A stretch of DNA of 64,000 nt from Notospermus geniculatus (lineage: Eukaryota; Nemertea; Pilidiophora; Heteronemertea; Lineidae): positions 80,089-144,088 of the forward strand of contig NMRB01000412.1 in assembly GCA_002633025.1 (NCBI GenBank), in the 5' to 3' direction. Position 1 is the stretch's first letter; each line of letters opens with the position of its first letter. The notes beneath the pieces are model-generated. The model saw nothing but the letters and a program-made list of their open reading frames with translations, was not told the DNA's origin and ran no database searches. The position numbers and the translations under genes are program-made. Of the stretch, positions 43,323 to 53,923 are shown piece after piece.

Positions 43323-44283
43323 GGCCGGAGTGGACTCAATAGGAGGTGTCAGAGAGTTGACCAATAGGTGTCACGACGGCCCAATTCAATGCATCTAGCG
43401 GACCCAGTCATTATTGATCGAGCAGCAATCACGTAGATTTTCCTGTACATTGGTCCGCTAGAACTTTGCTGCCATCTGTTGGCAATATGCGCGGCTGACT
43501 GCTGCTATTCTTATTTTTTTAATGGGCCCATTAAATGCTATTTTTGGATATATACTGTGGTCGCGGAGTTATGCCGGATTGGCTTCATATCCGCCCATTT
43601 TGCTATTACCATACATGGGCACGATGTTTTGGTTTCATGTTTTCAATATGAATGAATCCAAGATCGACATGCCTTCCCGAGATTTGTATTCGGGCATTCC
43701 TTTCATTTATTTAAGGCCACTCCTGCGGGTTACAATGTACATGTAGGCCTACATGTATAGAACCGCCCCCAATCCGGCATAACTCCGCGACCACAGTATA
43801 TATTATTTCAGCCAATAGCGTCTTGTTTTTATATGGACTCATTAATTCGAATATATGTACATGTGCTCATTATTTCGAATATATGGACTCATTAAATAAA
43901 TACCGGATTCCACCATTCAGGATTCAGTTTTATATGGACCCATAAATTCGCACCACTTCACTTCCGCCGGTAAAACAGATTCCTGATTGGTCCAATCCAG
44001 TATTTACCGGCGGAAGTTCGTGTTGGAATTAATGGGTCCATTTTTTGATTTAATGAGCTCATACAATGTATAGGCCTATTCGATTTAACGAGTCTATATT
44101 CGAATTAATGGGTCCATTATTATATTCAAATTAATGAGTACATCATATATTCGATTTAATGAGTCCATATGAAAACAAGACGCTATTGGCTGAAATAATG
44201 GACCCATTAATTGCCTGAATATATGTGACCATAAAATGAGCATTTAATGGGTCCATTAAATAAGAATTAAGTCCACTCCGGTC
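43323..44283. repeat. Foldback element D built of TAATGGGTCCATTAA words
   Basis: Outer CCGGAGTGGACT pairs with AGTCCACTCCGG. TTCTTATTTTTTTAATGGGC pairs with GGGTCCATTAAATAAGAA. AGCCAATAGCGTCTTGTTTT pairs with AAAACAAGACGCTATTGGCT. ACTTCCGCCGGTAAA pairs with TTTACCGGCGGAAGT near the centre (about 43985). The left arm is split by an insertion near 43335-43505 and by a MITE (43555-43796). Non-coding. Confidence 0.8.
43555..43796. mobile_element. MITE with CTGTGGTCGCGG ends
   Basis: Inverted ends CTGTGGTCGCGGAGTTATGC and GCATAACTCCGCGACCACAG (30 bp with CGGATTGG/CCAATCCG) are flanked by TATA on both sides. It interrupts the left arm of foldback D. Confidence 0.85.
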
Positions 44284-44469
44284 ATGCAGTTAACCCAAGG
44301 AAAACACAAGGGGCCGTATGCACCAAACGAAGATTACCTTGAACTCAGGTTAAGCCACAACTTTTCCATTGTCACATCATGCCCTGGCAAACCTAGACCA
44401 CCTTGCAGTCGACATTCGTTCCTCAGTAATGCGTGAGCATGAAGCCTGCTTCAGTGGGCTATGGCAAAC

Positions 44470-44682
44470 CTGAGTATAAGGGAAATGAGGGGATCCAGAT
44501 AGACGACTTTTTGTATCGGCAACAGGGTTTTTGCTAAAATTTTGGCATTTTTCCTTGAAAAGTGCGATTTTTCAAGTGTCGAAAAACCCATGAAAAGTGC
44601 TAAAATTATAGCAAAAACCCTGTTTCCGCTGCAAAACACATTCACATCCATCACTCGATCCCCTCATTTCCCTTATACTCAG
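44470..44682. mobile_element. MITE with CTGAGTATAAGGG ends
   Basis: Ends CTGAGTATAAGGGAAATGAG and CTCATTTCCCTTATACTCAG are perfect. Inner ACAGGGTTTTTGCTAAAATT pairs with AATTATAGCAAAAACCCTGT. 213 bp, almost fully palindromic. Confidence 0.85.
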
Positions 44683-44959
44683 CTGCTGTCACTTCGTGAT
44701 GTAGAAAAGTGCTAATGAAAGAACGCTAACTAATCTTCCTTTTGGTCCATACAACACATTTCCTACTGAATAAATGGCCGTGCCGGAAGTTTGAATCAGA
44801 AATGTACAACTCACTCATTTTGTCCACCACATCCAGCTTTGAATCCATAACGTTCACAAAGGTCAAAGTTCATCTTTCTTTCACAATCCGAAGTGAAGGA
44901 GAATTTTGAGCTTTAAGAAAGTTCTGGAACGTTCTCGAATATTCCAGATTGTAGTGACC

Positions 44960-45125
44960 GATCCAGACGTATAGCATTAATTGCCATTCGTAGTACACGA
45001 TCCGAAAATTCGTAGGCCTAGCTACGAATCGTCTTATATAGCATAATTGCCATTTCTTGTACACGATTCGAAAATTCGTACACCCAACTACGAAATCTGC
45101 TTATATAGCATAATTGCCAATTTTT
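44960..45125. repeat. Three outlying copies of the TATATAGCATAATTGCCA word
   Basis: GTATAGCATTAATTGCCATT (about 44970), TTATATAGCATAATTGCCAT (about 45034) and TTATATAGCATAATTGCCAA (about 45093), with TTGTACACGATTCG-like text after the first two. Same word as the array at 49.2-51.2 kb. Confidence 0.85.
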
Positions 45126-46200
45126 GACACGCTGTCAATTTCACCCCACTCACCCGATCGCTCTAAAATTGATAGTACACTGAGATGACAGACAGCTCTC
45201 AGTACCCTGTAAATATCAAATCATTATCTCGTACCAGTGCAGAGATATTTGACTTCAAGCAAGGGTCATTTTCGGTCGGAATTCTCACTGACGCGAAAAG
45301 TCGCAAAACATGCCCTCGGTGTACACGATGTCAATTTCACACCGGCGACCCCAGGGCTTTGAAATTTTCGGTGCTCCGAGAGGAAGGGTAGCTCTCGGAG
45401 TCCTGCAAATTTCAAGTTATTATCTTCATTGGTTGTAGAGTAATTTGCCAACAAGCAAGGCCTATTTTCGTCCCCCAGATGTCATGATTCTGACGGCGAG
45501 GTAAAAGTCGCAAAACGTGCCCTCGGTGTACACGTTCTCAATTTCACACCGGTGACCCCAGGGCTTTGAAATTTTCGGTACACCGAGGGGAAGGATAGCC
45601 CTCGGTGTCCTATAAATATCAAATCATTATCTTGTACCAGTGCGGAGATATTTGACTTCAAGCAAGGGTCATTTTCGGTCGGAATTCTCACTGACGCGAA
45701 AAGTCGCAAAACATGCCCTCGGTGTACACGTTGTCAATTTCACCCCTCTCACCCGATCGCTTTGACATTTGCAGTACACCGAGAGGAAGGGTAGCCCTCG
45801 GTGTCCTGTAAATTTCAAATCATTATCTTTTCCCGTTGCGGAGATATCTGACTTCAAGCAAGGGTCATTTTTGCGAATTCTCGGTCGGAATTCTGACATG
45901 ATGCCAAAAGTCGCAAAACATGACCTCGGCCAACACGCTGTCAATTTCACCCCTCTCACCCGATCGCTTTGAAATTTGCAGTACACCGAGGGGAAGGGTA
46001 GCCCTCGGTGTCCTGTAAATTTCAAATCACTATCTTTTCCCGTTGCGGAGATATTTGACTTCAAGTAAGGGTCATTTTTGCGAATTCTCGGTCGGAATTC
46101 TGACTGACGCGAAAAGTCGGAAATATGTCCTCGGTCAACACGCTGTCAATTTCACCCCTCTGATCCGATCGCTTTGAAATTGACAGTACTCTGAGAGCTA
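45126..46200 (+). repeat. ~200-bp satellite, first orientation
   Basis: About five to six units with anchors TGTAAATTTCAAATCATTATC at 45205, 45404, 45611, 45808 and 46014. Two unit types occur: one with GGAGATATTTGACTTCAAGC, one with AGAGTAATTTGCCAACAAGC. The words ACCGAGGGGAAGGGTAGCCC and TCACCCCTCTCACCCGATCG recur. Open frames of up to 131 codons on the minus strand are repeat products. Confidence 0.9.
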
Positions 46201-48120
46201 TCTTTCTTCTCGGAGTACTGTAAATTTCAAAGCGATCGGGTGAAAGGTACGAAATTGACAGCGTGTTGAAGGCGGACATGTTTTTGGACTTTTGGCGTCA
46301 TGTCATAATTCCGAACGAGAATGACCGAAAATGACGATTGCTTGAAGTCAAATATCTCCGTAGCAAAAAAAGATAATGCTTTGATATTTACAGGGCGCAG
46401 GGAGCTACCTTTTATCTCAGTGTACTGTCGATTTCAAAGCGATCGGGTTAGAGGGGTGAAATTGACAGCGTATTGACCGAGGACATGTTTTCCAACTTTT
46501 CGCGTCGACCGCGGGCACGAAAACACGCCATGTTTGTAGGCGGATTACTCTGCAACTAAATAGGATATCGACTTGATATCTTCAGGAAACCGAGGGCTAC
46601 CCTTCCCCTCGGAGTACCGCAAATTTCAAAGCCCTAGGGTCACCGGTGTGAAACTGACAGCGTGTACACCGAGGGCATGTTTTGGGACTTTTACCTCGAC
46701 GTCAGAATCATGATATCTGGGGTACGAAAACAGGCCTTCCTTGTAGGCCAATTACTCTGCAACCAATGGATAGAATAACTTGAAATTCGCAGGACTCAGA
46801 GAGCTACCCTTCCCCTCGGTGTACCGCAAATTTCAAAGCGATCGAGTGAGAGGGCTGAAATTGACAGCGTGTTGACCGAGGTCATTTTTTCCGACTTTTC
46901 GCGTCAGTCAGAAGTCCGACCGAGAATGCGCGAAAATGAGCCTTGCTTGAAGTCAAATATCTCCGCAACGGGAAGAGATAATGATTTGATATTTACAAGG
47001 CGCTGAGAGCTACCCTTCGTCTCAGTGTACCGTTAATTTCAAAGCGATCGGGTAAGAGGGGTGAAATTGACAGCGTGTTGACCGAGGTCATTTTTTCCGA
47101 CTTTTCGCGTCAGTCAGAAGTCCGACCGAGAATGCGCGAAAATGAGCCTTGCTTGAAGTCAAATATCTCTGTAACGGGAAGAGATAATGATTTGATATTT
47201 ACAAGGCGCTGAGAGCTACCCTTCGCCTCAGTGTACCGTTAATTTCAAAGCGATCGGGTAAGAGGGGTGAAATTGACAGCGTGTTGACCGAGGCCATGTT
47301 TTGCGACTTTTCGCGTCAGTCAGAAGTCCGACCGAGAATGCGCGAAAATGAGCCTTGCTTGAAGTCAAATATCTCCGTAACGGGAAGAGATAATGATTTG
47401 ATATTTACAAGGCGCTGAGAGCTACCCTTCGTCTCAGGGTACCGTTAATTTCAAAGCGATCGGGTAAGAGGGGTGAAATTGACAGCGTGTTGACCGAGGT
47501 CATTTTTTCCGACTTTTCGCGTCAGTCAGAAGTCCGACAGAGAATGCGCGAAAATGACCCTTGCTTGAAGTCAAATATCTCCGCAACGGGAAACGATAAT
47601 GATTTGAAATTTACAGGACACCGAGGGCTACATTCCCCTCGATGTACTGCCAATTTCAAAGCCCTGGGGTCACCGGTGTGAAATTGACAACGTGTACACC
47701 GAGGGCATGTTTTGCGATTTTTACGTCGCCGTCAGAATCATGAAATCTGGGGACGAAAATAGGCCTTGCTTGTAGGCTAATTACTCTGCAACCAATGGAT
47801 AGAACAAGTTGAAATTAACAGGACACAGAGAGCTACCCTTACCCTCGGTGTACCGCAAATTTCAAAGCGATCGAATGAGAGGGGTGAAATTGACAGCGTG
47901 TTGACCGAGGCCATGTTTTGCGACTTTTCGCGTCAGTCAGAAGTCCGACCGAGAATGCGCGAAAATGACCCTTGCTTGAAGTCAAATATCTCCGCAAAAG
48001 GAAACGATAATGATTTGAAATTTACAGGACACCGAGGGCTACCCTTCCCCTCGATGTACTGCCAATTTCAAAGCCCTGGGGTCACCGGTGTGAAATTGAC
48101 AACGTGTACACCGAGGGCAT
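46201..48120 (-). repeat. ~200-bp satellite, opposite orientation
   Basis: The same satellite continues reverse-complemented for nine to ten units (GATAATGATTTGATATTTAC, AAATTTCAAAGCGATCGG). The switch lies in a palindrome around 46160-46245 (GATCGCTTTGAAATTGACAG / ATTTCAAAGCGATCGG). The last unit ends at CCGAGGGCATG and joins the telomere-like tract at 48121. Confidence 0.9.
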
Positions 48121-48355
48121 GGGTAGGGGTAGGGTTAGCGGGTAGGGTTAGTGGCTAGGGTTAGGGTTAGCGGCTAGGGTTAGTGGCTAGGGTTAGCGGC
48201 TAGGGTTAGGGTTAGCGGCTAGGGTTAGCGGCTAGGGTTAGGGATTAGCGGCCGGGGTTAGCGGCTAGGGTTAGCGGCCAGGGTTAGGGTTAGGGTTAGG
48301 GGTAGGGTTTGGGGGTTAGGGTTAGGGGCAGGGCTATGGCTAGGGCTAGAGGGCT
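48121..48355 (+). repeat. Interstitial telomere-like tract
   Basis: About 235 bp of GGGTTA units with variants (GGGTTAGCGGCTAGGGTTAG), i.e. degenerate TTAGGG, the animal telomere unit. It starts without spacer at the end of the satellite. Confidence 0.85.
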
Positions 48356-49134
48356 AAATAAGCCTAAATAAGGATTCGGTCACGGTGAAAGAGAGTCGTT
48401 GGCGCCACCCTGAATGAAGGATGGCGCCAGCAGATTCGGGTTTTGCATTTCTCAGTTGCTGGCGCCACCCTGACTGCAGCGGCAGAGCTTCAGTCTGACG
48501 AGATTGACACCGCGGATGTGCACAAGTGGTTGAAATCGGTCAAGTTGCCATGGTAACCGCCATTTTGCTTCTAAAAATTCACAGCTGCCTACTCTTGAAT
48601 GTCTAACGTATCATTACGCTCCCTCTTGTATATTAAACAGACAACATCAGTTTTAATATGCACTCTTTTACAGTGCATGGTGCGCAGTAATACATCGCCC
48701 TCGACCGCCGTAAGCCCGATCCTCCTCCGCCGAACTCCTCTGCCCGACGAAACCGAACCCACGGCGAGTCGACGTTTACGGGAGATATGCGGTCCCGAAT
48801 ACCGTCGTCTCGGACTCTCCCGGGCAGAAATGGCCTGCCGGAGAAAACCGAAGCCACGGCGAACGTTCTCGGGACGGAATGCATTCTCGACAACCGTCGT
48901 CTCGGCGGCTCCTGCTGACACGCCCGCCCGCCCGCCCTCCCTGGTTTATCGGAGAAAGCTTGCATGTTAAATATTTTAAGGTGGCGCCAGCCAGCATGTG
49001 GGACTTTGAAAATTTTACGTCTCTCGCTCGCGCCACCCTGACTGAATTAAGGTGGCGACAGCAGAGGTTGACTTGAATATTTTTGCATTTGCGCCGAGCA
49101 CGTGAGGGGGAGAAGGCGCGGCCAGGCCCCACGG
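48356..49134. other. GC-rich unassigned block with GGCGCCACC words
   Basis: GGCGCCACCCTGA recurs near 48399, 48460 and 49030, and inverted TGGCGCCAGC occurs at 48423 and 48984. In 48695-48915 a ~130-bp GC-rich unit (ACGGCGA, CCGTCGTCTCGG) is duplicated. Overlapping frames in several phases carry no known domain. Confidence 0.5.
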
Positions 49135-51175
49135 GCGGACGTCGGTCGATTGAAAATGAGGGTTTACAGAGTCGTGACTGTTGTGGCTAACGTATATAGC
49201 CAGGATGGAGTTCCTCAAGAGATAAAGATTCAGTTTAGGCCTAGTTTTCATGGCAAGATATTGTTATATAGCAAAATTGCCACTCATTGTACAAGTCGTT
49301 CTTATATAGCAAAATTGCCACATTTGCTTATATAGCATAATTGCCACCTATTGTACTGCTGCAAGTACAAGCTGTACGGTGCCTTATGTGGGTTTACAGA
49401 GTCATGACTGGTGTGGCTAACGTATATAGCCAGGCTGGAGTTTCCCAAGACATAAATATTAAGTTTAGGCCTAGATTTACTGGCAAGATATTGTTATATA
49501 GCAAAATTGCCACTTATTGTACAAGCGGGTCTTATATAGCAAAATTGCCACAGTTGCTTATATAGCATAATTGCCACATGTTGTACCGAGTTTCCCAGTA
49601 GGCAAGGAGGCTTGAATCAGCTATAGCAATAGGTAATAAGCACATGCGATCGATGATGCCAAGACGGTATGATATTTCTCGGGAAAATGATTACTTTATG
49701 CCAAATATTAGGTGCAAAATATTCTTATATAGCAAAATTGCCACTGAAATTGCACAAACCATCCTTATATAGCAAAATTGCCAGTTGTTGTACTGAAGTC
49801 ACCAATAGCAAAGGAAGACTGTATAAGTAACTATACCATCCGTCATGCACCAGCAATCAATATTGCCAAAGATGGCCATCCTTCTCAAAGGAATAGGCCA
49901 ATTTTTCCAGGAAAAATATTCTTATATAGCAAAAATTGCCACGTGTTGTACAAAACAATGTTATATAGCATAATTGCCACCTTTGAAATAACCTGTGAAA
50001 ACACGGCTAAAAGGCATTCTTTCCTCCTCCAACTGGATGTAAAAGTCAAATGGGCCTCAGCAGAGGTATTTGCACTCAATCCAGTGCTCAGGAAAGCTTT
50101 TTGCTCACCTATTATATCGAGTATCAAGGAGTTCATCTTATATAGCATAATTGCCAACCCGAGCTTATATAGCATAAAATTGCCACATATTGTACTGCCG
50201 ACCAAAACTGCAGGAAATCATCGCCAATATCACAGAAGGTTTGGGCAGGATTTGTGCGTCATTTCTGTATAGAATGCACCAGTTTCCAATTATTTTTGGT
50301 CACTTGAGATGATGAAACCAATATCTCCTTATATAGCAAAATTGCCACCGACTTTTAAGCGGACCAAATCATGGGTTAAAGTCATTTTTTTTATGCCGGT
50401 TTAGTGTCCCTACCAATGTTGGGTGGTGCCAGACTGAAAACTGGCGATTGGTGCCCGCCAGGGCAGATTGCCCAGCAAGTGCGATGGCATCTGGTGCCAT
50501 ATAGCATAATTGCCATTCAAGCTTATATAGCAAAAATTGCCACACATTGTACTCCCCATTAAATAAGCAGGAGACGGTTAAATCAACCAATTGCGAGTCT
50601 CGCTAGAAGTGTGCAATAATTTCCACCAATTTTCGCTATAAAATACCCGCACTAGACCCAAAAATGCGTCCTCGCAAAAGTCTCCTTATATAGCATAATT
50701 GCCAACAAATCGGTAAAACAGGTTCACCCACACTTGAAACACGATTTACCGGGGTTTGAAAGGTGTCCGCGGGTGCAAGCAATTCGGGGCAAAGGAGAGG
50801 GGCACCTACTGATGCCCAGGACAAGTTAAAGCATCTTTCCACACACACATAGCATAATTGCCACTTCCCACTATATAGCACAAAGTGCCACTGGGTTGTA
50901 CTCCCCACCCCAGTGACAGCATCGGGCCAAACTGGCTTTGAACACATTCGGTGGGACCCCCAGATGACCCCCAAGAAGTTTGGCAACGTTCCTATCGTTA
51001 TTGGCGAAACGGCGAAATCGTCCTATATATTGACCCCAAAGTTCACCAATATAGCATAATTGCCACCTTCGTACCAATACACACCAGTTCCGAAATAGCA
51101 AAATTGCCATATAGCAAATTGCCACATGTTTGTACAAAAGTGGAAATGGAGGTACTTATATAGCATAATGGAAGT
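49135..51175. repeat. Array of the 20-bp word TTATATAGCAWAATTGCCAC
   Basis: At least 20 copies (for example 49264, 49304, 49326, 49495, 49531, 49558, 49724, 49766, 49922, 49963, 50140, 50165, 50332, 50524, 50686, 51049, 51158), usually in sets of one to three and often followed by a short piece and TTGTAC. Sets recur every 163-235 bp. Only the first two intervals (49150-49260 and 49385-49490) are clear duplicates of each other; later spacers are diverged or unrelated while the word stays nearly invariant. On the minus strand each copy reads GTGGCAATTWTGCTATATAA, ending in a TATA-box-like sequence. Confidence 0.85.
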
Positions 51176-51487
51176 AAAACTATTAGGACTACTTCTGCAT
51201 ACATGTACATGTAAATCGTGAGTGGAATATTACGTTCCGGCTCTGCGTCCAGATGATCATCTTCTTGTGAAATGCGTCAAACCAATACAACAAAGTTTTC
51301 CACAGAGACTGGTGGCTTCTTATTAAGAAAATAAGCCCCCTCATTGGCAAAATGATCTCGGGCTACACAATCTGAAATTTTAGTTCTTGGAACATAACCT
51401 GCCTGAAATTCTGAAAATTCTAAGTGTTATTATGCAGTTCATTAAACAAATGGGCCGCTGACCAAGCCAAATGTGTCAACTACTTAA

Positions 51488-51830
51488 AGGGAGACTCCAC
51501 TCATTGTGTGAAATTTTGAATTTTTGAAATATCGTTAATACATTCAAATTCATTGATATCTGCAACACGTCATATTTTTTTGAAATCAGCAAACTGATCA
51601 TTTTAAGTATTTTAATTGGATCCCAAGGGGACCATTTCATAGCAAACATGACGTCATGTATGATCAATGCATATTTATGAAGTTACAACCAATAGGCCTA
51701 GGCAGTCACAGTATTAGCTCATTCACTACAAAGGTCGTCAGCCTATTGACACTAGTGACATCACAATTCATGGCAATAGTCTACATGGATTGATAAAAAT
51801 TCAAACGTTTTCATTGAGTGGAGTCTCCCT
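51488..51830. mobile_element. piggyBac-type MITE (TTAA), second
   Basis: Ends AGGGAGACTCCACTCA and TGAGTGGAGTCTCCCT, inverted, with TTAA at 51484-51487 and 51831-51834. Interior AT-rich, non-coding. 343 bp. Confidence 0.85.
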
Positions 51831-51834
51831 TTAA

Positions 51835-52345
51835 GGAGTGTCTTGATATGACAATTTGAAGGCTTCCAAAAATGAGTAATTCCGCGTTCTGAAAAAGGGA
51901 AATTATCACGTACATCAATGCCATGAGCCCCTCCCATCTGGCAATCAGCAAAATACATTGAATCGAGAGCTGAATGACAAATTCAGCATTATTTAGCTCT
52001 TTCGACAGCATTTTGCGAACTTAAACACGAGGAAACCGGAGTGCCGGAGAAAACCAATGCTGTCAGAGAGAGAATCACTTGACGACCAGATACGACAGGC
52101 GCCAGTGTTTTTATTGCGCCACTCTTGACAGCCAAATTGGTCGTCATCCAATGAGAGGATTTGCCGCTACCTTTTTCTAGGTGTTCATACTACTTTCTCC
52201 TAACCCGGTAACCCGAGGCACTCAGCTAAGAGCACTGGGGGAAGACCGGCGGGTATCTAGACGAGTTTTGGCTGTTATGTTGGATGGATACGAGGTAGCA
52301 CTACCTACCGATCCGGGTTGACTACACCAAGCACAGGGACTTGGG
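51835..52345. other. Unassigned non-coding sequence
   Basis: Nothing recognised on either strand. Confidence 0.4.
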
Positions 52346-52553
52346 GCGTGCACGGCAGGGACGGCAGGGGTGGTGGGTGTTTCCGAGGTCAAAAAGCACC
52401 CCCACGGACAGTGCCCTGAGCCCGGGGGGGGGGGCACACCCCAGAAATATGTATATAATGGGCCTTTTCGGGGGGGTGCACCCCGGGGGTCAGGGCACTG
52501 TCCGTAGGGTGCTTTTGGACCTCGGAAACACCCACCACCCCTGCCGTGCACGC
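52346..52553. mobile_element. Palindromic foldback MITE
   Basis: Left GCGTGCACGGCAGG, GGTGGTGGGTGTTTCCGAGG and ACGGACAGTGCCCTGA are mirrored on the right (TCAGGGCACTGTCCGT, CCTCGGAAACACCCACCACC, CCTGCCGTGCACGC). G and C tracts flank a short centre. Frames here are G/P-rich artefacts. Confidence 0.85.
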
Positions 52554-52739
52554 ATCAGCTCCCTGTGACACCATGGAGATAAGGTCACCCTCCCACTTGA
52601 GATGGAACAGCCATATAGTGACGTCACGAAGTACCTAAGCAGACCTTAAATTCCGATTTTGCCAGTTACAATTCCCGGGGAGTAGGAAGATGGGGCTGAC
52701 GTCATCGATTCATGTTGGTCACGCGCTTCTGATGGGTCA

Positions 52740-53300
52740 CGTGCTCCTGACATGTTTCTGAAAGTTCCTGACGCACTTTTAAAAAGTCCTGACGAGTTTA
52801 TTTAATCAGTCCTGCCATATTTCTGAAAGTTCCTGATGTACTTGTTAAAGTCCTGACGAGTTTTTTTTCAGTCCTGACATGTTTCTGAAAGTTCCTGACG
52901 TACTTTTAAAAAGGTCCTGACGAGTTTTTTTTCCAAATTCCAGACGCACTTTTCAAATAGTCCTGACAATTTTTTTTAAAATGCTGCATGTCATTTAAAA
53001 TTTCTGACGAGATTTTGAATGGCACATTGTGAATTAAATTTTCTGATTACTTTTTGAAATGATGCATGATGATTTACATTTTCTGATGATATTTTGTTAA
53101 ATGCTGGCGTTGCTTTATAAAAGCTTACTATGATTAGAAATTTCTGATTAGTTTTTTTTAAAAATCCTGCATGATAATTTTTATTTTTGGTGATTTTTTT
53201 TCATTTCTGCGTGATACTTTTAATTACTGAAGAGATAATTAATGCATCATGACAAATGTTTTTGACTTGTGCATGATACTTTTATTCTGGCATGTATTTT
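52740..53300. repeat. Decaying tandem repeat with CCTGACGAGTTT words
   Basis: Three good units of about 65 bp (GTTCCTGACGTACTTTTAAA, AGTCCTGACGAGTTTTTTT, CCTGACATGTTTCTGAAAG) lie at 52750-52960, then ever more degenerate units (TTTCTGATTAGTTTTT) to about 53300. Confidence 0.7.
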
Positions 53301-53739
53301 CATAGTTCTGCAATTATTTCCCTTTTGGCATTCCATACTGCCGGCCACGCGGCCCGAAGACACTATCCCCTCGTGTACACGCAAACTGACACCTCCGTGT
53401 GAGAGCAGTCTTATCGGACAATCAGATTAGACGACGCACGTAGCGCCTGCTAACTGTATGCCAACCAATTCCTCTGCACAACCTTTCCATCACGTCGCTG
53501 CAAGGAGACCCCGAGAGGCTTCACATGCCGGGCGACAGTTATTTGCCAACGGTCGAGAGAGACGAGAGACCATACTCCACCGAAACATCGCAACGGAGCC
53601 TTCCCGATTCGCTTATACAGGTGTGATAGGGATCAAAAGTTAAAAAAAAAGTTTGGGTTTATAGTCTGATATCAACTACGGTAGAGGTTCTCATCCGACT
53701 TTACACTTTAACCCCAGTCTGTCCTGAAACCTTTCAGTA
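53301..53739. other. Unassigned non-coding sequence
   Basis: A 61-codon frame at 53458 has no recognised domain. An A tract lies at 53641. No other signal. Confidence 0.4.
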
Positions 53740-53923
53740 GAACTCGGATGAGCTGCTCATTCAGCGCTACAGTCGAGCATTTCCGACCGGTATCCATTTA
53801 AACCTGGGTGGAGAGAGGCCAGTGAGGCAAAGAGACTTGCCCAAAGTCTCACGCCCAGTGGGATTCGAACCCGGGATCCTCTGACCGCTAGTCGGAGACC
53901 CGAACCACTACACCACAGGGCTC
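53740..53923 (-). mobile_element. tRNA-derived SINE, minus strand
   Basis: Read on the minus strand from 53923: GAGCCCTGTGGTGTAGTGGT (A-box region), GATCCCGGGTTCGAATCCCA (B box), then GGCAAGTCTCTTTGCCTCAC and a body that fades near 53740. The head differs from the SINEs at 3.2 and 14.2 kb, so it is a third family. Confidence 0.8.

Noticed and set aside
45482-48158. Open frames of 64-131 codons in the satellite
   Set aside because: The same peptide repeats with the unit; these are products of a ~200-bp satellite free of stops in one frame.
48121-48355. True chromosome end
   Set aside because: Units are degenerate and sequence continues for 15 kb on the far side; it is interstitial.
48589-49132. 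Several overlapping frames of 110-123 codons
   Set aside because: GC-rich duplicated block open in many frames at once; no domain and no codon signal in any single frame.
49135-51175. CRISPR-like array
   Set aside because: Repeat and spacer lengths vary, sets hold one to three copies, spacers are 100-200 bp, and the genome is eukaryotic.
52222-52574. G/P-rich frames of 61-109 codons
   Set aside because: Arms of a palindromic MITE read through G and C tracts.
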